A program made the position numbers and the translations under genes. Source: DASXBJ01 sp036491755 (GTDB lineage Bacteria > Chloroflexota > Dormibacteria > Dormibacterales > Dormibacteraceae). From it: a stretch of 16,033 bases of DNA. Under the pieces are notes generated by a model, which was given only the letters and a program-made list of their open reading frames with translations, was not told the origin of the DNA and searched no databases. The DNA lies in contig DASXBJ010000030.1 of assembly GCA_036491755.1 (NCBI GenBank), positions 1 through 16,033 of the forward strand, written 5' to 3'. Positions 1-6,196 of this stretch are shown here, one piece after another; the first letter of the stretch is position 1, and each line of letters starts with the position of its first letter.

Positions 1-1679
1 CCGTTCTCGCGCGCCTTCTTCGCGTCGCGCGGATAGTCGGCGTTGGCCCAAACCTCGAGACGGCGGAACTCGTCCGCCCAGCGCAGGATCGCGCTCGCGG
101 CCGGGTGCTTGTTCAGCGAGCGGGCATCGATCGTCGGCACGTTGCCCACGTAAACATCGCCCGTCGTCCCGTCGATGGTGATCTGATCGCCCTCCTTGAT
201 CGTCGTGCCGTTGGCGGAGAAGGTGCGCTTGCGCACGTCGACGTCGATCGAGCTCGCGCCCACGACACATGGCCGTCCCATTCCGCGCGCGACCAGCGCA
301 GCGTGGCTAGCGGTGCCGCCGGTCTGGGTGAGGATGCCCTTCGCCTCGACCATCCCATGCACGTCGTTGGGGTTGGTCTCGACGCGGACGAGGATCACGT
401 TCTTGCCGGCCTTGCCCCACTCCACCGCGGTGTCGGCGTCGAAGACGGCGCCCCCGGTCGCGGCGCCCGGCGAGGCGGGCACACCTCTGGCCAGCGGCGA
501 AACCTTCGCCGCCGGGTCGACCCTGGGAAACAGGAGCTGTTCCAGCTGGCGCGGCTCGACGCGCGCGACAGCGTCCTTTCGGCTGATCAGACGCTCCTTG
601 ACCATCGCGACCGCGATCTGCACAGCCGCCTCGCCCGTTCGCTTGGCCGAGCGCGTCTGCAGCATGTAGAGCTTGCCGCGCTCGATCGTGAACTCGAGGT
701 CCTGCACGTCCCTGTAGTGCTTCTCCAGCCGGCGCGCGTAACGGTCGAACTGCGCGTACACCTTCGGCAGGTGCTTGCGCAAGGCGCTGATCGGCTCCGT
801 GTCGCGCACGCCGGCGACCACGTCCTCGCCCTGGGCGTTCGCGAGATAGTCGCCGTACAGCTCTTTTTTGCCGGTGATCGGGTTGCGCGTGAAAGCGACC
901 CCCGTGCCGGACCCTTCGCCCATGTTGCCGAAGACCATCATCTGCACGTTGACCGCGGTGCCGAGGTCGTCCGGGATGCGCTCCATGCGGCGGTACGTCT
1001 TGGCGCGGTCGGTGTTCCACGAGCGGAACACCGCCTCGATCGCCTCGCGCAGCTGCTCGACGGGGTCGGTCGGAAACTCGGTGCCGGTCGCGTCCTTATA
1101 TATCGCGAGAAACTTGGAGACCAGCGGGCGCAGCTGCTGCGGGGTCAGCTCGGGGTCGGTCTTGACCCGCGCCCTTTTCTTGGCCGCGGCCAGCGCGTGC
1201 TCGAACAGGTCGCCGTCGATGCCCTTTACCGTCTTGCCGAACATCTGGATGAAGCGACGATGGGCGTCGAGCGCAAAACGCTCGTCCTTCGTCAGCGCCG
1301 CGAGCCCTCTGGCGGTCTCCTCGTTGAGGCCGAGGTTCAGGACGGTGTCCATCATCCCGGGCATCGAGAACTTCGCGCCCGAGCGCACGCTGACGAGCAG
1401 GGGGTCGTGCGGGTCGCCGAACCTCTTGCCGGCGCTGCGCTCCAGCACCTTCAGCGCCGCCGTCACCTGCTCCCAAAGGCCGCGCGGGAGCTTGCGGTCC
1501 TGCCTGTAGTACTCGCGGCACGCCTCGGTGGTGATGGTGAAACCGGGCGGCACGGGCATCCCGGCGCGCGTCATCTCGGCGGCGCCGGCTCCCTTGCCGC
1601 CGAGCAGGTCGCGCATCTGGGCCGACCCTTCTCGGAAGTGATAAACCCACTTGTGGCTGCTCGTTGAAGCTCTCGGCAT
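1..1679 (-). CDS. ppdK: Pyruvate, phosphate dikinase, N-terminal part (cut by window start)
   Basis: PPDK interconverts pyruvate + ATP + Pi and phosphoenolpyruvate + AMP + PPi in the cytoplasm. Reading the minus strand, the frame stays open to base 1. Seen in order: GGKGAGAAEM near the start and PPGFTITTEACREYY (ATP-grasp N-terminus); SVRSGAKFSMPGMMDTVLNL, a PPDK signature; TRNPITGKKELYGDYL; and the phosphohistidine motif TGGTASHAALVARGMGRPCV, with the catalytic His codon at 303-305 (about residue 459; family position about 455). The C-terminal PEP/pyruvate barrel lies outside the window. Two ATGs are possible, 1691 and 1679. I prefer 1679 because a TAGAAT box covers the first ATG; neither has a Shine-Dalgarno. 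It is divergent from the gene at 1706. PEP synthase or enzyme I would share the His domain, but the FSMPGMMDT block fits PPDK. Confidence 0.95.
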   Translation of the reverse strand, partial: MPRASTSSHKWVYHFREGSAQMRDLLGGKGAGAAEMTRAGMPVPPGFTITTEACREYYRQDRKLPRGLWEQVTAALKVLERSAGKRFGDPHDPLLVSVRSGAKFSMPGMMDTVLNLGLNEETARGLAALTKDERFALDAHRRFIQMFGKTVKGIDGDLFEHALAAAKKRARVKTDPELTPQQLRPLVSKFLAIYKDATGTEFPTDPVEQLREAIEAVFRSWNTDRAKTYRRMERIPDDLGTAVNVQMMVFGNMGEGSGTGVAFTRNPITGKKELYGDYLANAQGEDVVAGVRDTEPISALRKHLPKVYAQFDRYARRLEKHYRDVQDLEFTIERGKLYMLQTRSAKRTGEAAVQIAVAMVKERLISRKDAVARVEPRQLEQLLFPRVDPAAKVSPLARGVPASPGAATGGAVFDADTAVEWGKAGKNVILVRVETNPNDVHGMVEAKGILTQTGGTASHAALVARGMGRPCVVGASSIDVDVRKRTFSANGTTIKEGDQITIDGTTGDVYVGNVPTIDARSLNKHPAASAILRWADEFRRLEVWANADYPRDAKKAREN

Positions 1680-1689
1680 TGCTCTGGTC

Positions 1690-1695
1690 ATTCTA
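1690..1695 (-). promoter_or_regulatory. Putative -10 box of ppdK
   Basis: TAGAAT read on the minus strand, 10 bases before the ATG at 1679. The expected transcript start, 6-7 bases downstream, leaves a leader of only about 4 bases. No recognisable -35 box. The box overlaps the upstream ATG candidate at 1691, which argues against that start. Inference from spacing only. Confidence 0.4.
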
Positions 1696-1699
1696 AAGT
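1694..1699 (+). promoter_or_regulatory. Putative -10 box for a leaderless transcript
   Basis: TAAAGT (TANNNT type) followed by exactly 6 bases and then the ATG at 1706. This spacing puts the transcript start on the A of the start codon, the usual leaderless arrangement in actinobacteria and relatives. There is no Shine-Dalgarno before this gene and no convincing -35 box. It shares two bases with the -10 box proposed for the opposite gene. Confidence 0.5.
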
Positions 1700-1705
1700 T
1701 GCCGC

Positions 1706-2323
1706 ATGGACGACCTCGGAGCGGTCACCGACGACCATGTCATCCTCGCGTGGCTCCAGGCCGAGATCGAGTCGGTCGACTTCCAGCAGTACATCGTCGG
1801 CGACCCGCCCAATCCCGCCTATCTCTCGATGGCGCTGAAGGCCGCGCGCTCGCCCAATCTCAAGGACAAGGAGCAGAACGACCTGCGCCGGCGGATCGTC
1901 ACCAAGACGCACGGGTTCGGCATGAGCGCGGGCAGCTTCCAGGGCCTGGCGAACGACATCCAGTGGCGGCGGTTCAAGCTGGCCACCGAGGAGGTCGCGG
2001 AGATGCTTTACGCCAGCCGCAGCGGGGCCTGGGTGATCCTCGCACCGGTGACACGCAAGGTCGCGGAGGGAGCCAGCAACGTCGGCCACGTGTTCACCGG
2101 CGACGCGACCAACATGGTCGTGCTGTCGCTGGCTCACGGGATCTGCCACTCAGAGAAGAAGGTGCCGGAGATCATCGCGCTGCGCCGCCCGGACGGCCGG
2201 CTCGTCATCCTCGAAGGCCATGCGCGCGCGACCGCGATCGTGCTCGAGGCGCACCGTTTCGCGCACGGCGTGGACGCGTACGTCGGCGAGTCGCCAAGCG
2301 TGGCGACCTGGGCTTACCTGTAG
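1706..2323 (+). CDS. Unrecognised 205-residue protein with ParB/sulfiredoxin-like EGHxRxTA motif
   Basis: I do not recognise a named family. The protein is soluble, with no signal peptide or membrane segment. Its C-terminal part reads LVILEGHARATAIVLEA (residues 166-182), which resembles the loop-helix of ParB/sulfiredoxin-fold domains, where an E-G-H/E-x-R motif contacts a nucleotide phosphate. The resemblance is a short motif only. A longer open frame on the opposite strand (1688-2149) was rejected because this frame has a well-placed leaderless -10 box, a plausible globular composition and the motif. It diverges from ppdK with only 26 bases between start codons, so the two may be co-controlled. 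Function unknown. Confidence 0.75.
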   Translation: MDDLGAVTDDHVILAWLQAEIESVDFQQYIVGDPPNPAYLSMALKAARSPNLKDKEQNDLRRRIVTKTHGFGMSAGSFQGLANDIQWRRFKLATEEVAEMLYASRSGAWVILAPVTRKVAEGASNVGHVFTGDATNMVVLSLAHGICHSEKKVPEIIALRRPDGRLVILEGHARATAIVLEAHRFAHGVDAYVGESPSVATWAYL

Positions 2324-2324
2324 C

Positions 2325-2438
2325 TCAGCTTCGCGGCGTCAACAGCAGGAGAGCTGCGGGGCCGAGCAGCACCACCCAGATGAAGGCGACCAGGAAGAGG
2401 ATCCCGGCCACGATTCCAGCGAGTCGGACCAACCGCAT
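2325..2438 (-). CDS. Possible 37-residue membrane peptide
   Basis: An ATG at 2438 opens a short frame, MRLVRLAGIVAGILFLVA and onward, made almost wholly of one hydrophobic helix after a positively charged N-terminus (two Arg), ending LLLTPRS. The frame is also open upstream to an ATG at 2537, but that would overlap the start of the C1 peptidase gene, so the inner start is preferred. No strong Shine-Dalgarno: GGGGTG lies about 12 bases upstream. A TAGGCT box sits about 17 bases before the ATG. Its stop abuts the stop of the upstream plus-strand gene (2323). The stretch 2324-2520 holds nothing else I can name. It could be a chance frame. Confidence 0.35.
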   Translation of the reverse strand: MRLVRLAGIVAGILFLVAFIWVVLLGPAALLLLTPRS

Positions 2439-2520
2439 GGCGTCGTGCACCCCGGCAAGCCTAGCACCGCGATAATCGCCCGGGAAGCACTCCGCAACGG
2501 CTGTTTGAAGGAGTAGTTGA

Positions 2521-3291
2521 ATGACCAAACCCCGCAAGATCGCCCGCTACGGATGGATCCCCGACCAGCCCGACCAGCGCGACCACCTCTACTCGGCGCC
2601 GTCGCAGTTCCTCACCGCGCTGCCCGGCAAGGTCGACATGCGCCGCCGCTGCCCGAAGGTCTACAACCAGGGTCAGCTGGGCAGCTGCACGGCCAACGCG
2701 ATCGCGGGCGCGATTGAGTTCGATCGCCGGAAGCAGCGCCTGCAGGACTTCGTCCCGTCTCGCCTGTTCATCTACTACAACGAGCGCGTCATCGAGGGCA
2801 CGGTACGCTCGGACAGCGGTGCCCAGCTGCGCGACGGGATCAAGTCGGTGGCGAGCCAGGGCGTCTGCCCAGAGTCGGAGTGGCCGTACGTGATCGCAAA
2901 GTTCGCCGCCAAGCCCTCGGCGCGGGCATACAACGACGCCGTGTTCGACCGCGCGATCTCCTACCAGAGCCTGGTCCAGGACATGAACCAGATGAAAGGC
3001 TGCCTGGCCTCGGGCTACCCGTTCGTGTTCGGGTTCACCGTTTACCAGAGCTTTGAGAGCCAGGCGGTCGCCAGGACCGGCCATGCTCCGATGCCCGGCT
3101 GGGGCGAGCGGCCCCTGGGCGGCCACGCGGTGATGGCCGTGGGCTACGACGACGCGGTCCAGCGGTTCATCGTGCGCAACTCCTGGGGTCCGGCCTGGGG
3201 CATGAAGGGCTACTTCACCCTGCCCTACTCGTACCTGATCCAGCCGGCCCTCTCCTCAGACTTCTGGACGATCCGCCTGGTCGGCCAGTGA
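2521..3291 (+). CDS. Papain-like (C1 family) cysteine peptidase
   Basis: A 256-residue cysteine peptidase of the papain fold. The oxyanion Gln50 and nucleophile Cys56 sit in NQGQLGSCTANA; the catalytic His202 is in GGHAVMAVGYDD and Asn220 in RNSWGPAWGMKGYF, the standard C1 order and spacing. There is no signal peptide and only a short N-terminal segment before the catalytic Gln (typical propeptides are longer), so it may act in the cytoplasm or leave by another route. The start is supported by AAGGAG at 2508-2513, 7 bases upstream of the ATG. Bacterial C1 homologues of this bare type are common, with substrates mostly unknown. It converges on the gene ending at 3447. Confidence 0.92.
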   Translation: MTKPRKIARYGWIPDQPDQRDHLYSAPSQFLTALPGKVDMRRRCPKVYNQGQLGSCTANAIAGAIEFDRRKQRLQDFVPSRLFIYYNERVIEGTVRSDSGAQLRDGIKSVASQGVCPESEWPYVIAKFAAKPSARAYNDAVFDRAISYQSLVQDMNQMKGCLASGYPFVFGFTVYQSFESQAVARTGHAPMPGWGERPLGGHAVMAVGYDDAVQRFIVRNSWGPAWGMKGYFTLPYSYLIQPALSSDFWTIRLVGQ

Positions 3292-3306
3292 TGGAGGGAA
3301 ACGAAT

Positions 3307-3396
3307 AAGAGCCCAGCGGGCCGCAGGGAGGTGCGCCCGCCAGGCTGACGGTGAGCGGGGGCTGCCGAACAGGGAGATGGCGGGGCCCGCGCTCTT
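3307..3396. other. Large imperfect hairpin in a convergent intergenic gap
   Basis: AAGAGC (3307-3312) plus GCGGGCC (3316-3322) pair with GGCCCGC (3384-3390) plus GCTCTT (3391-3396), giving 13 base pairs broken only by a 3-base bulge. The enclosed arm has CCCGC (3336-3340) facing GCGGG (3355-3359), and two near-identical copies of CAGGGAGRTG at 3324-3333 and 3370-3379. It could end transcription for both convergent genes, but no U-tract directly follows either side and it is larger than a normal terminator, so a structured small RNA or 3' UTR element is also possible. I matched it to no known riboswitch, 6S, SRP or RNase P RNA. Confidence 0.5.
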
Positions 3397-3422
3397 GGGT
3401 TCTTTGCTGATCAACGCTCTCA

Positions 3423-3456
3423 GGGCGAAAACATTGCGCCCCAGGATCAGATTTTT
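3423..3456 (+). terminator. Weak intrinsic terminator candidate after the C1 peptidase
   Basis: GGGCG (3423-3427) and CGCCC (3437-3441) form a 5-bp stem with a 9-base AT-rich loop, followed after 10 bases by TTTTT (3452-3456). The gap before the U-tract is too long for a good terminator. It overlaps the 3' end of the opposite gene. Confidence 0.25.
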
Positions 3457-4085
3457 GGCTTGATGTCGTCGCCTTCGCCACCGCCGCCCGAGGGCGGCTG
3501 GGGCGCCTGAACCACGACGACGATCGTGCGGATCTCGACGATGATCGACTCGCACACCGTCAACAGCGACCCGGCCGACTGATGATGGCCGTCGTCGCCG
3601 AGGGCCGTGGTCTCGATGGTCTGGATGCGGAGCAGGAATGTCTGCACAGTCGTACTGCTGACGACTTTCATCTGAGCGATCTCGTCCTCGTCGGCCTTGA
3701 TCTCGCTGATGAACGGCTGCTCGTTGTTGTGGAACTCGCTCTTGCCGCGCTCGATCGCCGCCGTCGTCGCGGTGCTGGAGAGCGTGGACACGGACGCGAG
3801 CTGGGCGATCTGCGCGTCGCAGCTGACCTCTTCGGTGTTCAGCTTGACAATCGCATCGTCGCCCGCCGTCTTGACCTGGATGACCAGTCGGGTGCGGGCG
3901 TCATCGCCCTTGTGGCGGCCCGCAGAGGCCACCTCCCCGTGGCGGCTCGAAGACGCAACCGTGGTGATGGTGATCGTGTTGCCGTGGATCGCCACGATCG
4001 TCGGCACCGCGGCCACCACGACGACCACGCTGACGAAGACATACACGATTCGGGTGCTGAGGAACGTGAGAATGGGCGCGATCAC
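3447..4085 (-). CDS. Single-pass membrane protein of unknown function
   Basis: About 212 residues. One strongly hydrophobic, Val-rich segment near residues 12-34 (RIVYVFVSVVVVVAAVPTIV) is followed by a polar, Thr/Ser/Glu-rich region and a flexible Pro/Gly/Asp tail (PPSGGGGEGDD). I see no enzyme motif. The frame is open from a GTG at 4097, but that GTG overlaps AAAGGAGG (4104-4097), an almost perfect complement of the 16S tail (AAAGGAGGTGATC). The GTG at 4085, 11 bases downstream of the GGAGG core, is therefore the better start. Overlapping plus-strand frames at 3582-4115 and 3697-4167 lack such a site and were left out. Its 3' end faces the C1 peptidase gene. Likely anchored in the membrane with its tail outside; the topology is a guess. 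Confidence 0.7.
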   Translation of the reverse strand: MIAPILTFLSTRIVYVFVSVVVVVAAVPTIVAIHGNTITITTVASSSRHGEVASAGRHKGDDARTRLVIQVKTAGDDAIVKLNTEEVSCDAQIAQLASVSTLSSTATTAAIERGKSEFHNNEQPFISEIKADEDEIAQMKVVSSTTVQTFLLRIQTIETTALGDDGHHQSAGSLLTVCESIIVEIRTIVVVVQAPQPPSGGGGEGDDIKPKI

Positions 4086-4198
4086 TTGCGAGATCACCTC
4101 CTTTGCCCGGCGTAACGAATCGGTGCCGGCAACCTTGCGACGGCGCTACCCGCCGGGGCGCCGCTAGAAGGCGGTCGTGCCGGCTCTCAACTGGCCGG

Positions 4199-4231
4199 AA
4201 AAAAAGAACGAGGGCCCGCGCCGGGCCCTCG
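4199..4231 (-). terminator. Strong Rho-independent terminator of the phosphoesterase gene
   Basis: A perfect 10-bp stem, CGAGGGCCCG (4209-4218) against CGGGCCCTCG (4222-4231), with a 3-base loop. On the minus strand it is followed by TTCTTTTTTT (4208-4199). It begins about 22 bases after the stop of the gene at 4254. The region 4105-4198 between this terminator and the membrane-protein gene holds no gene; it should contain that gene's promoter, but I see no clear box there. Confidence 0.9.
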
Positions 4232-4253
4232 CTCTATCGCGGTGCACGCTTGT

Positions 4254-6059
4254 CTATGACTTTTGGTCGAGTGCCTGTCCTGTGGTGGGGTCCAGGAAGA
4301 GCTTCGAGTTGTCACCCTGCTGGTTCTCATTCCGGAAGTTGAACAGGCCGTTCAACGAGCCGGCGATCGAGTCGAACGAACCGGCGATCTGCGGCAGATG
4401 CCAGTTGTCCTCGGCGAATTTGGTGATTGAGCTGAGGTCGGTGACCGTGTGGTCGATCGCGCCCTTCTTGGCGAAAGGCGAGATGACGAGGAGGGGCTGG
4501 CGCGGGCCGTAGCCGCAGCGGCCCTGCTGGCCGCCGAGCCGGGGGTCGGTGGCCGTGCCGCACTGCCCGGTGCCCGAGAGGAAGTCGGCCGGGCTGGTCG
4601 ACCCGTTGTGCACGCCGCTGTAAACGTGGTCGTACCAGCCGTCCGAGTCGTCGTAAGCGATCACGACCGCGGTGCTGGACCAGTCTGGCGTGTGCTGGAG
4701 CGCGTTGATCTCGTTGACGACGAACTGCTGCTCGTCGATGGGGTCCGAGTAGCCGGGGTGCCCATCCTGGTAGCCAGGCGCCTTCAGGAAGCTGACCGCG
4801 GGCAGGTGGTCCGCGGAGAGGTACCCGTGGTTGATGGCGGCGACCAGGGCGTCGAAGTCGCTCGTGTCGTACTGGTGGTTCGCGGTGTTGAACTGCGGAA
4901 CGCCGCCGGTGATGGTCTGGGTGTCGGTGCCGATCACGTTCAGCGAGGCCGGCGCCAGGTGGTGCGGGTTGGCGGTCGTCGCGTAGTACTGGAACGGCTC
5001 GTGGTGCGGGATGTAGTCGTCCTTGTTGCCGTAGTTGGTGGCGCCGGCGGTCGTCCCACCGGTGCCGCCCACGGCGGCCCCGACCGGGTGGACCGCGTTG
5101 CACAGGCCCTGGTTGGTGGCCGGCGCGACGTTGAACTTGCCGCTGAACTGGTCAGGGATGAAGGTGCTGGTCGGCTGCGGCGCCGCCTTGGTCGCGGTGG
5201 CGAATGTGGTGGTCGGCCGGAACCCGCCCTGGAACCAGCCCCAGCTGAGGCCGGCGGCGTTGAGGTTGTCGCCCAGGTTGAGGCCGGTCATCGAGACGGC
5301 GTCTCGGGTCGAGCAGTCGTCGTAGTAGGGCTGCGCGTCACCGATCAGCGAGAAGCCGCCCTTGCCGTCGGGAACGGTGTCGAAGCCGTTGGTCGTGGCG
5401 CCGTTGACCGAGAGGCCGACGGTGCCGGTGTTGCCGGAGATCAGGTTGATGGCGCCTGGAGAAGAAGGTCCGAAGGTCGACGAGAACGAGTTGTCGCTCA
5501 TCGAGAACTGCTGGGCGTAGTTCCAGTAAGCGGTGACCGTGTTGCCGTCGTAGTACTTCATGACGTCGTTGGGGCTGCACGGCTGGCCGGTGCCGCTGGT
5601 GCCGCTGCTCGTGCCGACGGTCTGGACGAACTTGTCCATCGCGCCGCCGTCGAACGCCTTCTGCTCGGAGTTGTAGTTGTGGTTCTCGTCGCAGGTCAGG
5701 ATGCCGTTGACGGTCGCGGGGTCCAGGCGCTGCGGGTTGACCAGGTTCGGGTTGTTGGTCAACAGGTTGCCGACGCCGCCCACGCCGGGAGTGTTGGCGA
5801 GGTTGTTGACCTTGAGCCCGCGCGACCCATTGTCAAAGGGCTGGCCCGATGTGTTCGTGGCGATCGGATAGGTCGCGAAGTAGTGGTCGAACGAAACGTT
5901 CTCCTGAAAGATCACAACGAGGTGCTTGATCGGAGTCGTCGTGGCCGGCGCCGTGGCGACGGTTTTCCCGACCGCCACCGAACCCATGGCCGGGCTCATC
6001 GAGAAAAGTGTCAGCAGCGCCGCGCCCACCACCGGAATCAAAGCTCGTCCAGGTCGCAT
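4254..6059 (-). CDS. Secreted phosphoesterase, phospholipase C / acid phosphatase family (PF04185)
   Basis: A 601-residue exported phosphoesterase of the alkaline-phosphatase-like superfamily, which cleaves phosphate esters such as phospholipids. Residues 1-26 form a signal peptide (Arg-rich start, hydrophobic core, AMG cleavage region). Family motifs in order: HLVVIFQENVSFDHYF (46-61) with metal-binding Glu53-Asn54; DENHNYNSEQKAFDGGAMDKF (124-144); FLKAPGYQDGHPGYSDP (424-440); AYDDSDGWYDH (468-478), metal Asp/His ligands; PRQPLLVISPFAKKGAIDH (519-537) and SSITKFAEDNW (543-553). Most relatives read ENHSFD; here His is Val. No C-terminal membrane anchor. ATG at 6059 follows GGGAGG (6069-6064) by 4 bases. 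It has its own terminator. Phosphate scavenging or lipid breakdown is likely; the exact substrate cannot be told. Confidence 0.93.
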   Translation of the reverse strand: MRPGRALIPVVGAALLTLFSMSPAMGSVAVGKTVATAPATTTPIKHLVVIFQENVSFDHYFATYPIATNTSGQPFDNGSRGLKVNNLANTPGVGGVGNLLTNNPNLVNPQRLDPATVNGILTCDENHNYNSEQKAFDGGAMDKFVQTVGTSSGTSGTGQPCSPNDVMKYYDGNTVTAYWNYAQQFSMSDNSFSSTFGPSSPGAINLISGNTGTVGLSVNGATTNGFDTVPDGKGGFSLIGDAQPYYDDCSTRDAVSMTGLNLGDNLNAAGLSWGWFQGGFRPTTTFATATKAAPQPTSTFIPDQFSGKFNVAPATNQGLCNAVHPVGAAVGGTGGTTAGATNYGNKDDYIPHHEPFQYYATTANPHHLAPASLNVIGTDTQTITGGVPQFNTANHQYDTSDFDALVAAINHGYLSADHLPAVSFLKAPGYQDGHPGYSDPIDEQQFVVNEINALQHTPDWSSTAVVIAYDDSDGWYDHVYSGVHNGSTSPADFLSGTGQCGTATDPRLGGQQGRCGYGPRQPLLVISPFAKKGAIDHTVTDLSSITKFAEDNWHLPQIAGSFDSIAGSLNGLFNFRNENQQGDNSKLFLDPTTGQALDQKS

Positions 6060-6079
6060 AAGCCCTCCCTAGAAATGAC

Positions 6080-6098
6080 CCGGGCTCTGGTCGCCCGG
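6080..6098. repeat. Short inverted repeat in the leader of the phosphoesterase gene
   Basis: CCGGGC (6080-6085) and GCCCGG (6093-6098) with a 7-base loop, starting about 10 bases upstream of the Shine-Dalgarno. It could be a leader hairpin or an operator. The rest of 6070-6196 holds no gene, and no clear terminator for the upstream S9 gene. Confidence 0.35.
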
Positions 6099-6196
6099 AC
6101 CCCCTACCTAGCGTCCCGAAAAGCTTGACCCGTCGACGGAAAGGGCAGGTTAAGGGCCGGAAAAACCTTGCCAGGAAGGATGGTCGCGATCGCCGA

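Noticed and set aside
105..1667. Long plus-strand open frame of 520 codons
   Set aside because: It is the antisense of ppdK, whose minus-strand frame carries unmistakable family motifs; the plus translation is Arg/Ala/Val-rich low-complexity sequence.
3310..3430. TPP-riboswitch-like CTGAGA and ACCC fragments on the minus strand
   Set aside because: The elements are in the wrong order and spacing, and no thiamine gene lies downstream.
3582..4167. Two plus-strand frames opposite the membrane protein gene
   Set aside because: No ribosome site or domain; the minus-strand frame has a near-perfect Shine-Dalgarno, a clear membrane segment and ordered composition.
4449..6128. Long plus-strand open frame of 559 codons
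   Set aside because: Antisense to the phosphoesterase gene, with Val/Gly/Arg-biased composition and no recognisable domain.
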